64,000 bases of DNA from Achromobacter spanius (GCF_029637605.1 NZ_CP121261.1:1302001-1366000), one strand, 5' to 3'. Counted from the stretch's first letter, positions 1-8,587 are shown. Notes: a model not told the origin generated them from the letters alone. Numbers and translations are program-made.

Positions 1-282
1 CTCTTCCACCTCGGTCAGCTCGGCCAGGCCCAGCACCTGTTGCGTGATCGTCCAGTTGGCGGTGTCCACATGCACGAAGGCCAGCAAGGGCCGGCCGATG
101 CGCGCGCCATCCAGCCGGGCGGCAATGCCTTTGATTAGCCCGTCGCGCTTCAAGCGCTTGACCCGTTCATGCACCGCCGGGGCCGACAGGTTCAGTAATT
201 TTCCAAGTTCGGCATAGCTCGGCGTGGCATCGTCCGCCAGCAACGTTAATAGTTTTCTGTCGCGATCGTCTAGGTCTGGCAT
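1..282 (-). CDS. Lrp/AsnC-family transcriptional regulator (3' end beyond window)
   Basis: Reading the minus strand from an ATG at 282 gives an open frame of 94 codons that runs off the left edge. It starts MPDLDDRDRKLLTLLADDA, continues with the Lrp-type winged helix (SYAELGKLLNLSAPAVHERVKRLKRDG) and enters the ligand-sensing alpha-beta fold, so about 60% of a roughly 150-residue regulator is present. Lrp/AsnC proteins bind DNA as dimers or octamers and respond to amino acids. The gene diverges from an MFS transporter 93 bp away with an inverted repeat between them, so it probably controls that exporter and itself. The inducer cannot be read from the sequence. Confidence 0.88.
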   Translation of the reverse strand, partial: MPDLDDRDRKLLTLLADDATPSYAELGKLLNLSAPAVHERVKRLKRDGLIKGIAARLDGARIGRPLLAFVHVDTANWTITQQVLGLAELTEVEE

Positions 283-315
283 CGGAATCAAGTTCTGCCT
301 TACGGCATTCGGACT

Positions 316-365
316 TTTATGGAATAAGGAAATACTGGCGTAATCCCTTATTTTATTCCAATAAA
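316..365. promoter_or_regulatory. Inverted-repeat operator between lrp-like gene and MFS gene
   Basis: TGGAATAA at 320-327 faces TTATTCCA at 353-360. Each arm extends into an AT-rich block (TTTATGGAATAAGG at 316-329 and TTATTCCAATAAA at 353-365). The inner pair TAAGG (325-329) and CCTTA (346-350) adds to the symmetry. The 93-bp gap between divergent genes and the AT-rich dyad fit Lrp-family binding. The role is inferred. Confidence 0.5.
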
Positions 366-374
366 ATTCGCGGC

Positions 375-1571
375 ATGCAGAACCGTAGCAACCGACAACC
401 ACAACCCGCGTCCTCCGTGCCCGCCTTGATGTTTGCCGTCAGTGTCGTGGGGTCCAACGGCTTGGCGCTAAGCCCCATCCTGACCGACGTGGCGCGCTCG
501 TTTTCAACGTCGGCGCTGACCATCAGCACCGCCATTTCGGCCTACGGCGCAGCCACCGCCGCAAGCGCCTTTTTCCTGGCGGCGCGCATCGACCGCATCG
601 GCATCCGCCGTTCGCTCTTGGGCGCCATGCTGGTGCTGATTGCCGCCCTGATCCTGTCCGCCACCGCGCCGCACTGGCTCGTGCTGACCTTGGCGCAAGC
701 CTTGGCGGGCGCGGCGGCGGGTGTCATCCTGCCCGCGGCCTACGGATCAGCATCGCTGGTGGCGCCCGTCGGGCAAGAGACGCGCACGCTGGGGCGCGTG
801 ATTGCCGGGTGGTCGGTGTCCCTGGTGGCGGGCGTGCCCTTGTCCGCGCTGATCTCGGACGCCGTCGGCTGGCGCGCTACCTACGGCACCCTGGCCCTGT
901 GCGCCACGATTGCACTGCTCGGCCTACGCAAGCTGCCGGAACGCCGCGCGGAAAATCCCGCCCCGCTGCGCCTGTCGCGCTTGCTTGCCCCGCTTTCCTA
1001 TCGCGACGTGCCCGTGCTGCTGCTGGCGTGCCTGGCTTTCTCGTCCGCGTTCTACGGCGTCTACGCCTTCCTGGCCGACCACGTCCGCACGCTGTTGGCG
1101 CTAAGCGCCGGCAAGGTGGGCTTCATTGCCTTTGCCTATGGCGCGGGCTTCATGCTGGCGGGGTTTGCCGGCGCGCCGCTGATCGAACGCCTGGGGCCGC
1201 GCCGTGCCTTGCCGCTGGCCTTGGCGACCATTGCCACGGTGTATCTGCTGTTGTTGCCCGCTGCCCAAGCCTTGGCGGCGGTGCTGGCCATTGCCGTGCT
1301 GTGGGGTGCCGCGTCGCAGATCAGTCTGAACCTGCTGGTGTTGCTGCTGTCGCGCGCACGGCCCGACGAGCGTGGCGCGGTGCTGGGCTTGAATACCTGC
1401 ACGACCTATCTGGGCGCCAGCGTGGGCACGGCGGTCGCCGGCACGCTCTACACGCATGCGGGCTTTGAAGCCTTGGGGGTGTGCGCGGCGGCCGTGGTGG
1501 GCCTGGCCGCGCTGGGCCTGCATTGGCGTTTGAATGGCCGCCGCGCCGAACGGCGCGAGGCGGCCGCGTAG
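375..1571 (+). CDS. MFS transporter, DHA1-type
   Basis: This 398-residue hydrophobic protein has about 12 predicted membrane segments. The loop between segments 2 and 3 carries the major-facilitator signature A in the form RIDRIGIRR (residues 71-79). The length and the short cytoplasmic ends fit the drug:H+ antiporter-1 (DHA1) group, which moves drugs, sugars or amino acids out of the cell with the proton gradient. The first ATG of the frame, at 375, follows the operator region, and the N-terminal 15 residues are polar before the first helix. The divergent Lrp-like gene suggests control by an amino-acid-responsive repressor, so the substrate could be an amino acid or related metabolite. This is inference only. 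Confidence 0.87.
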   Translation: MQNRSNRQPQPASSVPALMFAVSVVGSNGLALSPILTDVARSFSTSALTISTAISAYGAATAASAFFLAARIDRIGIRRSLLGAMLVLIAALILSATAPHWLVLTLAQALAGAAAGVILPAAYGSASLVAPVGQETRTLGRVIAGWSVSLVAGVPLSALISDAVGWRATYGTLALCATIALLGLRKLPERRAENPAPLRLSRLLAPLSYRDVPVLLLACLAFSSAFYGVYAFLADHVRTLLALSAGKVGFIAFAYGAGFMLAGFAGAPLIERLGPRRALPLALATIATVYLLLLPAAQALAAVLAIAVLWGAASQISLNLLVLLLSRARPDERGAVLGLNTCTTYLGASVGTAVAGTLYTHAGFEALGVCAAAVVGLAALGLHWRLNGRRAERREAAA

Positions 1572-1584
1572 AGAGGCTGCTGGC

Positions 1585-2415
1585 CTACCAGGGGAACGTG
1601 ATCAGGTCGCCGTACAAGCGCTTCAAGGTCGCTTTGACCTCGGGCGAGTTCTGGTAGATGGCAATGAACTTCAGCAGGCGCGGGTCTTGCGCCTTGTCGG
1701 GCGTGGTGACCCAGCGGATGGCGTAGCGGCGGATGCTGGCGGGGTCGGTATTGTCGAACGCCAAGCCATCTTTTTCATTCAGGCCCGCCTGCTTGGCAAA
1801 GGTCGTGTAGGTGACCGACGCCGTCACGTCATCAAAGGTGCGCGCGGATTGCGAGCCTTCAATCTGCACGAACTTCAGCTTCTTGGGGTTGGCCACCACG
1901 TCTTGCAGCGTGGCCTGATGCGCCACGCCGGGCTTCAGTTTGATCAAGCCAATCGATTCCAGCAGCAGCAAGGCGCGGCCCGTGTTGACCGGGTCGTTGG
2001 GCACGGCGATGGTGGCGCCGTCCGGCACCGTATCGCCCTTCTTCAGCTTCTTGGAAAACAGCCCGATGGTGGTGGAATAGCCATAGGCGATGGGGGTCAG
2101 GTTCGCGCCCCGGCGCTGGTTGAATAGCTGTAGAAACGGTTCGTGCTGGAAGAAATTGGCGTCAACCGAGCCATCGGCCACGGCGATGTTGGGCAGCACC
2201 CAATCATTGAATTCCACCAGTTGCACCTCCAGGCCCTCTTTCTTGGCCTGGGCAATGGCTTGTTCGGTGGCTTCGTTGGCCACGCTGGCAATCACGCCGA
2301 TGCGCAAGGGCTTGTCTTGCGCGGTGGCCGTGGCGCAAGCCGCCACGCTCAGGGCCAGCACGGCCGCGCCGCGCGTCAGTGTGGAAAACAACGAATGCAA
2401 GGGCATGAAAGCCAT
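1585..2415 (-). CDS. MetQ/NlpA-family substrate-binding protein
   Basis: This is a periplasmic binding protein of the NlpA (lipoprotein-9) family, which includes MetQ, the D/L-methionine binder of the MetNIQ importer. The mature part has the family pattern: RIGVIASVANEA, then LEVQLVEFNDWVLPN, DANFFQHEPFL and the TIAVPNDPVNTGRALLLLE stretch. An open frame extends upstream to 2532, but the signal peptide begins at Met 2415 or Met 2406 (MPLHSLFSTL). It ends near ALSVAAC, a passable lipobox, or ATAQ. I chose 2415, giving 276 residues. No metN or metI lies beside it, so it is an orphan binding protein that must use a distant permease. The ligand may be methionine or another small amino acid. It converges on the MFS gene with only 13 bp between the stops. 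Confidence 0.85.
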   Translation of the reverse strand: MAFMPLHSLFSTLTRGAAVLALSVAACATATAQDKPLRIGVIASVANEATEQAIAQAKKEGLEVQLVEFNDWVLPNIAVADGSVDANFFQHEPFLQLFNQRRGANLTPIAYGYSTTIGLFSKKLKKGDTVPDGATIAVPNDPVNTGRALLLLESIGLIKLKPGVAHQATLQDVVANPKKLKFVQIEGSQSARTFDDVTASVTYTTFAKQAGLNEKDGLAFDNTDPASIRRYAIRWVTTPDKAQDPRLLKFIAIYQNSPEVKATLKRLYGDLITFPW

Positions 2416-2594
2416 CCATAGGAAATGAAAGCCGATACGCGCAAACAATAGGCGATCAGGGCCAACAGAAGGGTTGATCGGCGCGCAGCCGCTATTGTGC
2501 AGCAGCTTGGCCGCCTGCCCGGCAATAGCCATTGTTGCCCAATGGCGATGATTGACCCAGCACGCAAGCGAACGGCCAAGGTACTATCCGCCCA

Positions 2595-3560
2595 ATGATG
2601 AACCCCACCGGAGCCCGCCGCGTGCAGAACCCTGTTGCCTTGCCTACTCAAATTTCCCTGATCGGCGCGCCCACGGATATCGGCGCGGGCGCTCGCGGCG
2701 CGTCGATGGGCCCAGAAGCCTTGCGCGTGGCGGACCTGGGTCCCGTGATCGAAGCGCAGGGGTTTGACGTGATTGACCGCGGCAACCTCTACGGCCCCGC
2801 CAACCCTTGGCTGCCGCCCCAGAACGGCTATCGCCATCTGGCGGAAGTGGCCGCGTGGAACAAGGCCGTGCATGACGCCGTCTACGCTGAACTCGGCCTG
2901 GGCCGCCTACCCATCCTGCTGGGTGGCGACCACTGCCTGGGCATCGGCTCCATCAGCGCCGTGGCGCGCCATTGCCGCGAAGCCGGCAAGAAGTTGCGGG
3001 TGCTTTGGCTGGACGCGCACGCGGACTTCAACACCCATGCGCTGACCCCCACCGGCAATATCCATGGCATGCCCGTGGCCTGCCTGTGCGGCTACGGCCC
3101 CGCCGAAATCACCGGCATGTCTGGTCAGACGCCCGACATCGAACCCGGCTGGGTGCGCCAGATCGGCATCCGCAGCGTGGACCAGGGTGAAAAGCAACTG
3201 GTCCACCAGGCCGGCCTGGAAGTGTTCGACATGCGCTATCTGGATGAAATGGGCATGCGCGCCACGATGGACGCCGCGCTGGCGGGCCTGGATGCCGACA
3301 CGCACCTGCATGTGAGCTTCGACGTGGACTTTCTGGACCCCGGCATCGCGCCGGGCGTGGGGACCACCGTGCCGGGCGGCCCCACCTACCGCGAAGCGCA
3401 GTTGTGCATGGAAATGATTGCCGACACGGGCTTGATGCGGTCGCTGGACGTGGTGGAACTGAACCCCGCGCTGGACGAGCGCAACAAGACGGCGGAAGTG
3501 GCCGTGGACCTGATCGAAAGCCTGTTCGGCAAATCCACGTTGATGCGCCGGGGCAGTTAA
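2595..3560 (+). CDS. rocF: Arginase
   Basis: Arginase hydrolyses L-arginine to ornithine and urea in the cytoplasm with a binuclear manganese centre. All six metal ligands are visible: His113 (GGDHCLG), Asp140, His142 and Asp144 (DAHADFNTH), Asp243 and Asp245 (SFDVDFLDP). The substrate loops GNIHGMP and VPGGPTYRE are present. The length of 321 residues fits bacterial arginases rather than agmatinases, and the DFNTH form with the PGVGTTVPGG loop also favours arginase. Translation can begin at ATG 2595 or the adjoining ATG 2598. The gene stands alone and diverges from the MetQ-like gene across about 180 bp. Confidence 0.93.
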   Translation: MMNPTGARRVQNPVALPTQISLIGAPTDIGAGARGASMGPEALRVADLGPVIEAQGFDVIDRGNLYGPANPWLPPQNGYRHLAEVAAWNKAVHDAVYAELGLGRLPILLGGDHCLGIGSISAVARHCREAGKKLRVLWLDAHADFNTHALTPTGNIHGMPVACLCGYGPAEITGMSGQTPDIEPGWVRQIGIRSVDQGEKQLVHQAGLEVFDMRYLDEMGMRATMDAALAGLDADTHLHVSFDVDFLDPGIAPGVGTTVPGGPTYREAQLCMEMIADTGLMRSLDVVELNPALDERNKTAEVAVDLIESLFGKSTLMRRGS

Positions 3561-3632
3561 GCGCAACGGCGCTTTCGCTTTGCGGGGTCGCCCCTGCGCT
3601 TTCACCTTTGCGCTTTCGCCTTTAATCGCCCT

Positions 3633-4373
3633 CTACCCCGCCCGGGCGCGCCGAATGGATTCCGCGGCGTGCTGCAAATGCGCCAGATTCTGATCCCGTG
3701 CTTCCCACACGCGCGGCGTCGGCCCGGCCATGCATAGCGCGTACCACTCCCCGCCCAAATCCAGCGCGACCGCCAGCCCCGTCAAGTCCGCCACGCTTTC
3801 GCCCACGTTCGCCGCCCAACCCTGCGCCTGGACGCGCGCCACCTCGGCCAGCAAGGCCTCGCGCGTCGTCAGCGTGCGCTCGGTATGTCGGGTGTAGTCA
3901 GCAGCCGCCAAGACACTGTCCCGTTCCGAAGCCGGCAACCGCGCCAGCACCGCCTTGGCCACCGCGCTGGTATGCAGGGGCCGCCGCTCGCCGGGTCGCG
4001 CGGCGTAATGCACGGGTCGGGTGGACTCCACCACGTCAAGAAACACCACGGCGCCGTCCTGGATCTTGCCCAGCATGACGGTTTCATTGGCCGCATCGCG
4101 CAAGGCCAGCAGATGCGGTCGCACCTGTTCCAGCCAGGGGTCGCCGGACTGGATCAGGGCGCTTAGCGCTTGCAGGCGCGCGGTAGGGTAATAACCGCCG
4201 CGCCGCCGCACTTCATACAGATAGCCGCGCGCAACCAGGGTGCGCACCAGCGCCAGACAACTGGACATGGGCGCGCCCAAGCCCTGGGCCAATTCCGTCA
4301 GCGGCATCGGCCGCCGGGCCTGCGCAAAAAGCTCAATCAGATCCAGCGTGCGGGCGACGAGTTTCACTTCCAT
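3633..4373 (-). CDS. IclR-family transcriptional regulator
   Basis: This 246-residue protein has an N-terminal winged helix (residues about 5-60: DLIELFAQARRPMPLTELAQ, then the recognition helix and the RGYLYE wing). The IclR effector-binding domain follows (about 75-246), with the family's GKIQDGAVVFLDVVES and HTSAVAKAVLA motifs. IclR proteins act as dimers and usually control a neighbouring catabolic gene. The gene diverges from a branched-chain-type binding protein across 229 bp containing dyads (4461-4500), so that transporter gene and the alcohol dehydrogenase after it are the likely targets. The effector is unknown. Confidence 0.92.
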   Translation of the reverse strand: MEVKLVARTLDLIELFAQARRPMPLTELAQGLGAPMSSCLALVRTLVARGYLYEVRRRGGYYPTARLQALSALIQSGDPWLEQVRPHLLALRDAANETVMLGKIQDGAVVFLDVVESTRPVHYAARPGERRPLHTSAVAKAVLARLPASERDSVLAAADYTRHTERTLTTREALLAEVARVQAQGWAANVGESVADLTGLAVALDLGGEWYALCMAGPTPRVWEARDQNLAHLQHAAESIRRARAG

Positions 4374-4460
4374 GGTGGCAATTCCCGTGCGGCCTTACCC
4401 GAGCAAAAACCGCGAATCTGCTAGGTAATCCACTATGTTGACTTTTCAGGGGCGTAAACC

Positions 4461-4500
4461 TAAATTCTTGCACAGGAATTTAATTTCACATACAAGAATT
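4461..4500. promoter_or_regulatory. Candidate IclR operator (overlapping dyads)
   Basis: TAAATTC at 4461-4467 pairs with GAATTTA at 4476-4482, a 7-bp perfect inverted repeat with an 8-bp spacer. TTCTTG at 4465-4470 is mirrored by CAAGAA at 4493-4498. The block sits in the middle of the divergent iclR / binding-protein gap. Assignment to the IclR protein is inferred from position. Confidence 0.42.
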
Positions 4501-4602
4501 CCGTTTCAGCCGGTCGGATAGCCGGCTGCCCCCTTAAGCGGTACCGCGTCATCACCAAGAACTCAAACAATCGGCTCGTTTCCGGGCCGGGGAGACAGAC
4601 AG

Positions 4603-5811
4603 ATGCGTATCAAACCCCTGTTGGCGGCCGCGGCCGCCACAATGGCCGCCTGCGCGGCGCAAGCTCAATCGGATGTGGTGCGCCTGGGCGTATCCAATGA
4701 CCGCTCGGGCATCTACTCGGACTTGGGCGGACAAGGTTCCGAGATGTCGGTGCGCATGGCCGTCGAGGACTTCGGTGGCAAGGTGGCGGGCAAGACCGTG
4801 GAAGTGGTGGGCGCGGACAACCAGAACAAGGCGGACGTGGCCTCTGCACTGGTGCGCCGCTGGTTCGACACCCAAGGCCTGGTTGCCGTGGTGGACGGCG
4901 GCGCCAGTTCGGCGGGGCTGGCCGCGCAAGGCGTTGCCCGAGAAAAAGGCGGCACGGCGTTGATCAGCGGCGGCTTTGCCGGCGACTTCAGCGGCAAGCA
5001 ATGCAGCACGCTCAGCACGCAGTGGGCGCCCGACACCTACGCCTTGTCGAACGCCGTGGTGAAAAGCGTAGTGGAAGCCGGCGGCAAGTCCTGGTATTTC
5101 ATCACCACCGATTACGTGTTCGGCAAATCGCTGGAAAGCAATGCCACCCGTTTCGTGCAAGAAGCCGGCGGCAAGGTGCTGGGCAGCACGCGCCATCCGC
5201 TGGGCGCCCTGGACTTCGCCTCATTCCTGCTGCAAGCGCAGGCCTCGAAGGCCAACGTGGTGGGCTTGGCGAGCGCGGGCGGCGACCTCGTCAACCTGAT
5301 CAAGCAAGCACAGGAATTCGGCCTGACCGGCGGCAAGCAGCGCTTGTTGACCTTCCTGACCTTCATCAACGACGTCCAGGCAATGGGCCTGCCCGTGGCG
5401 CAAGGCCTGACCTTTCCCACCGGGTTCTACTGGGATGCCGATGAAGACACCCGCGCCTGGACCAAACGCTGGCAACAGAAGATGGGCGTGACGCGCCCGC
5501 CGTCCATCGTGCAGGCGCTGAGCTACGTGGCCACCACGCATTACCTGCAAGCAGCGCAGGCGGCCGGCACCTTCGAGGGCGAAGCGGTCAATAAGAAGAT
5601 GCGTGAATTGCCCATCACCACCAAGCTCATCAAGAATGCCCGCATCCGCCCCGAAGACGGCCGCGTCATCATGGACCTGTATCTGGTTGAAGTGAAAAAG
5701 CCCGCCGAATCCAAGTACCCGGGCGACTTCTACCGCATCTTGTCCACCGTGCCCGGCGACAAGGTGTTCGTGTCATTGGCCGACAGCGAATGCCCCCTGA
5801 TCAAAAAGTGA
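4603..5811 (+). CDS. Branched-chain-type ABC transporter substrate-binding protein
   Basis: This periplasmic protein of the Leu/Ile/Val-binding (Peripla_BP_6) family has 402 residues. It has a clear signal peptide (MRIKPLLAAAAATMAACAAQAQ) and then the opening strand DVVRLGVSNDRSGIYSDLGG. Further on are the conserved ADNQNKADVA and WYFITTDYVFGKSLES segments. The start at 4603 is preceded by a GGGGAGA ribosome-binding site at a good distance. There is no permease or ATPase next to it, so like several homologs in this bacterial group it is an orphan binding protein. It is followed by a zinc alcohol dehydrogenase 64 bp downstream, and it faces the IclR regulator. The ligand could be an aromatic or alcohol-derived acid. 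This is not determinable here. Confidence 0.88.
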   Translation: MRIKPLLAAAAATMAACAAQAQSDVVRLGVSNDRSGIYSDLGGQGSEMSVRMAVEDFGGKVAGKTVEVVGADNQNKADVASALVRRWFDTQGLVAVVDGGASSAGLAAQGVAREKGGTALISGGFAGDFSGKQCSTLSTQWAPDTYALSNAVVKSVVEAGGKSWYFITTDYVFGKSLESNATRFVQEAGGKVLGSTRHPLGALDFASFLLQAQASKANVVGLASAGGDLVNLIKQAQEFGLTGGKQRLLTFLTFINDVQAMGLPVAQGLTFPTGFYWDADEDTRAWTKRWQQKMGVTRPPSIVQALSYVATTHYLQAAQAAGTFEGEAVNKKMRELPITTKLIKNARIRPEDGRVIMDLYLVEVKKPAESKYPGDFYRILSTVPGDKVFVSLADSECPLIKK

Positions 5812-5875
5812 ATATCGCGCCGCCGCGCCCGGGTGTAGGCTGCTGGCTATAACAACCCAAAACGGAGACATCCCC

Positions 5876-6937
5876 ATGAAGTGCTATTGCGTCGTCAACT
5901 TCCGCGAGCCCTTGCAGGAAATGGAACAGCCCACGCCTACCCCCCAAGGGACGCAAGTGCTGTTGAAAGTACGCGCCGCGGGCGTCTGCCACAGCGATAT
6001 CCACTTGTGGGAAGGCGGCTACGACCTGGGCCAGGGCCGCACCCTGGCGCTAAAAGACCGTGGCGTGTCGCTGCCGCTGACGATGGGCCACGAAACGGTG
6101 GGCAGCGTGGCTTCGGCCGGGCCGGACGCACAAGGCTTGTCCAGCGACAAGAACTACCTGGTGTATCCGTGGATCGGCTGCGGCAAATGCACGCCCTGCC
6201 TGGCCGGCATGGAAAACCATTGCAGCGCGCCGGCCTGCCTGGGCGTGCATCGCGCCGGCGGCTACGCCGACCACATCGTGGTGCCGCATCCCAAATACCT
6301 GATCGACATCGGCGACCTGGACCCCGCGCAGATCGCGCCGTACGCCTGCTCGGGCCTGACCACCTATTCCGCGCTGAAGAAGATCGGCGCGGACATCTAC
6401 CGCGAACATCCCGTGGTGATCTTTGGCGCGGGCGGCCTGGGGCTGATGAGCCTGACGCTGATCAAGGCATTGGGTGGCGCGGGCGCCATCGTGGTCGACA
6501 TCGACCCCGCCAAGCGCGCAGCCGCGTTGGAGGCCGGTGCGCTGGCCGCCATCGACGGCGCCGCGCCGGACGCCGCGCAGCAAATCATCAAAGCCGCGGG
6601 CGGCAAGCCGGTTCAGGCCGCGATCGACCTGGTCGGCGCGCCCGCCACCACCTCGCTGGCGTTCGACTTCCTGACCAAGGGCGGAAAGCTGATCATCGTG
6701 GGCCTGTTTGGCGGGGCCTCGTCATGGCCGATCGCGTTGATACCCATGAAGGCCATGTCCATCATCGGCAGCTACGTTGGCAACCTGGCGGAATTGCAGG
6801 AATTGATGGAACTGGTGCGCGCGGGCAAGGTGCCGCCCATGCCGGTGCACCGCCACGCGCTGGCCGAAGCCGACAGCGTATTGGCGGCGCTGCGGGCGGG
6901 CAAGGTGGTGGGACGCGCGGTACTGACTACCGCTTGA
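5876..6937 (+). CDS. Zinc-dependent alcohol dehydrogenase (MDR family)
   Basis: This 353-residue medium-chain dehydrogenase oxidises an alcohol to an aldehyde or ketone with NAD(P)+. The catalytic zinc ligands are Cys38 (GVCHSDIH), His72 (GHETVG) and Cys158. The structural zinc site is Cys102, Cys105, Cys108 and Cys116 (GCGKCTPCLAGMENHC). The Rossmann motif GAGGLGL is at 184-190. An ACGGAG ribosome-binding site precedes ATG 5876. Its position 64 bp behind an IclR-controlled binding protein suggests a small catabolic unit for an alcohol substrate. A strong terminator closes the unit at 6956-6986. Confidence 0.92.
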   Translation: MKCYCVVNFREPLQEMEQPTPTPQGTQVLLKVRAAGVCHSDIHLWEGGYDLGQGRTLALKDRGVSLPLTMGHETVGSVASAGPDAQGLSSDKNYLVYPWIGCGKCTPCLAGMENHCSAPACLGVHRAGGYADHIVVPHPKYLIDIGDLDPAQIAPYACSGLTTYSALKKIGADIYREHPVVIFGAGGLGLMSLTLIKALGGAGAIVVDIDPAKRAAALEAGALAAIDGAAPDAAQQIIKAAGGKPVQAAIDLVGAPATTSLAFDFLTKGGKLIIVGLFGGASSWPIALIPMKAMSIIGSYVGNLAELQELMELVRAGKVPPMPVHRHALAEADSVLAALRAGKVVGRAVLTTA

Positions 6938-6955
6938 CGCCTGGCCAGGACATAC

Positions 6956-6986
6956 AAAGGGGAGCCTTGTCGGCTCCCCTTTTTTT
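6956..6986 (+). terminator. Rho-independent terminator after the alcohol dehydrogenase
   Basis: AAAGGGGAGCC (6956-6966) and GGCTCCCCTTT (6972-6982) form an 11-bp perfect stem around the 5-nt loop TTGTC, and the T-run continues to 6986. It lies between convergent genes. The preceding AAA gives weak potential in the other direction. Confidence 0.92.
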
Positions 6987-7498
6987 CACGTGGCTTTCAA
7001 ACGCGGGTCATACACAAACCGTTCGCGCCGCACCACCACAATGTGTTCCGCATCCGCGTGCGCCGGATTGATCAGCAGGTTGCAGTCGGGCACGCCGCGA
7101 TAAGGCACGATGGCGCTGGGCAATTCAAGCAGCGCCGAAACGCCGGATTCCACCCAGTTGTCGCCCACCGCCTGCGAGGCTTCGGCAAACGGCACTGCCT
7201 CCCAGAATGGAAAGTCCCGCTGCAACTGGTTCACCGTCAGTACCTGACGGGCATCGTGAATGGCGCGCGGTACGGCCACTTCAATCAGATAGCGATTGGC
7301 CTGTTCCGATGCCCGCACGGCGAAATGCACCACCGTTTCCAGCACCGCCAAGGCCACGCTGGATGACGTATACACCACCGCCGTGCCCGGGCTGTTGTAG
7401 CGCCCGCCCACCGCCGCCGCCCCCGCTCCGCTCAAGTCGTCCGCGCGGTACGTGCCGGCCGTGGTGCCGATGCGCCACAGGGAAATGAAATCGCTCAT
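6986..7498 (-). CDS. RES-domain toxin of a RES/Xre toxin-antitoxin module
   Basis: This 170-residue protein with the RES fold starts MSDFISLWRIG. It carries the family's Arg and Glu signature regions: YRADDLSG...GGRYNSPGTAVVYTSSSVALAVLETVVH, and a later SALLELPSAIVP segment that gives the domain its name (Arg-Glu-Ser). Known RES toxins are ADP-ribosyltransferase-like enzymes that deplete NAD+ or modify metabolic enzymes. The start at 7498 overlaps the upstream antitoxin stop by 4 bp (ATGA), so the two are translationally coupled. A longer open frame extends upstream to 7618, but it lies inside the antitoxin gene. Confidence 0.9.
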   Translation of the reverse strand: MSDFISLWRIGTTAGTYRADDLSGAGAAAVGGRYNSPGTAVVYTSSSVALAVLETVVHFAVRASEQANRYLIEVAVPRAIHDARQVLTVNQLQRDFPFWEAVPFAEASQAVGDNWVESGVSALLELPSAIVPYRGVPDCNLLINPAHADAEHIVVVRRERFVYDPRLKAT

Positions 7499-7980
7499 GC
7501 GTACACGCCGGCCGCCGCCCGGGCCAGGGTGTCTTCCACGATGCGGCTGCTGGCGTCTGACGTCAGCAAAGACAAAGGCTTGACGTTGCCCAGCGCGGGC
7601 ACGGGCGTATTCAGCCACAGCACGGCCTCGTCGTCGCTGCCCAGCACCTGACGCGCCACGCGCGCGACCCTGGCCACGCGCGCCAGGCGGTCAGATTCAC
7701 CCAGTGGCAGCATCTGCCCTTCCCGCGTCCAGCGCGACAGCGACGCGGCCTTGACCTCGGTGATGGCCATGATTTCGGACTTGGGCACCTGCAGGAAATC
7801 GGCCGCGTCGTCCACCATCTGCGCGGGCAGGCCCCGGCGCACATCGCGCGCCATATCGCTCAGCGGGCTGTCCACCAGCTCCTGGAATAACTGCTTGGCG
7901 CGCGCCGTCGCGCGGCGTGGCGGACGGGTGGCGGCAGCGCCGCGCTTGTCTGCCGACTTTCCGGGAATGGCGATGGTCAT
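7495..7980 (-). CDS. Xre/MbcA/ParS-type antitoxin (DUF2384)
   Basis: This is the antitoxin partner of the RES protein. Its C-terminal 50 residues match the DUF2384 toxin-binding domain: RQVLGSDDEAVLWLNTPVPALGNVKPLSLL, ending with a Gly-Val-Tyr-Ala tail of the type that occupies the RES active site in known complexes. The central part (about residues 35-85) is the Xre-like helix-turn-helix. The frame is open to 8106, but AGGAG lies 6 bp before ATG 7980 (3 bp before the adjoining ATG 7983), which fixes the start. The segment RLARVARVARVARQV contains a threefold VAR repeat. The antitoxin is expected to repress its own promoter in the 7981-8143 gap. Confidence 0.87.
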   Translation of the reverse strand: MTIAIPGKSADKRGAAATRPPRRATARAKQLFQELVDSPLSDMARDVRRGLPAQMVDDAADFLQVPKSEIMAITEVKAASLSRWTREGQMLPLGESDRLARVARVARVARQVLGSDDEAVLWLNTPVPALGNVKPLSLLTSDASSRIVEDTLARAAAGVYA

Positions 7981-8143
7981 CATGCGCTCCTGTGGTCTTG
8001 ATACCCTGTTCCAAACAGAATTTATAATATCCCATCTGGAAATTTTGCTGCAAGCGGGAACGCCACGCTTGTTCGCTCCGGCATGCACCGAAATTGGGCA
8101 TATCATAGGCGGCGTTACACACGATCACTTATAAGGACTGGCA

Positions 8144-8521
8144 ATGACGGACCGGCAGTTGACGATACTTGCGGCGTTGAATCTCATGGTGGCGGTGGGC
8201 GCGGGCGCTTTCGGCGCGCATGGCCTCAAGCGCATGCTGACGCCGGAATTGCTGTCCGTCTGGCAGACGGGCGTGCTTTATCACCTGATCCACGCGCTGG
8301 GCCTGTTCGTGATTGCACTGCTGGGCGCCCGCTTCGGTTCGCCCTTGCTGTCAGCCGCCGGCGTGGTGATGTTCGTGGGCATCGTGCTGTTCTCAGGCAG
8401 CTTGTACACGCTGTCGTTGACGGGCGTGCATTGGCTGGGCGCCGTCACTCCCTTGGGCGGAACCGCCTTCCTGGCCGCCTGGGCCATGGTTGCGCTGGCG
8501 GCCTACCGCGCCCAGGGCTGA
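8144..8521 (+). CDS. DUF423 family inner-membrane protein
   Basis: This is a small membrane protein of 125 residues with four predicted helices. It has the family's early AVGAGAFGAHGLK motif (residues about 17-29), a VWQTGVLYHLIHALGLF segment and a GAVTPLGGTAFLAAW motif in the last helix. It is the YgdD-like DUF423 family, whose function is unknown. AAGGA lies 6 bp before ATG 8144. It diverges from the antitoxin gene and precedes an EamA transporter by 66 bp; the two may be cotranscribed. Confidence 0.9.
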   Translation: MTDRQLTILAALNLMVAVGAGAFGAHGLKRMLTPELLSVWQTGVLYHLIHALGLFVIALLGARFGSPLLSAAGVVMFVGIVLFSGSLYTLSLTGVHWLGAVTPLGGTAFLAAWAMVALAAYRAQG

Positions 8522-8587
8522 CCTTCACATCATTCGCTTGTCCCCTTCCCCCACGGCGGCAGGAACCGCCGCCCTTGCAGGTTTCCG

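Noticed and set aside
5881..7071. 396-codon frame overlapping the zinc alcohol dehydrogenase
   Set aside because: Arg/Gly/Pro-rich out-of-frame translation; the dehydrogenase frame holds all zinc ligands and the Rossmann motif.
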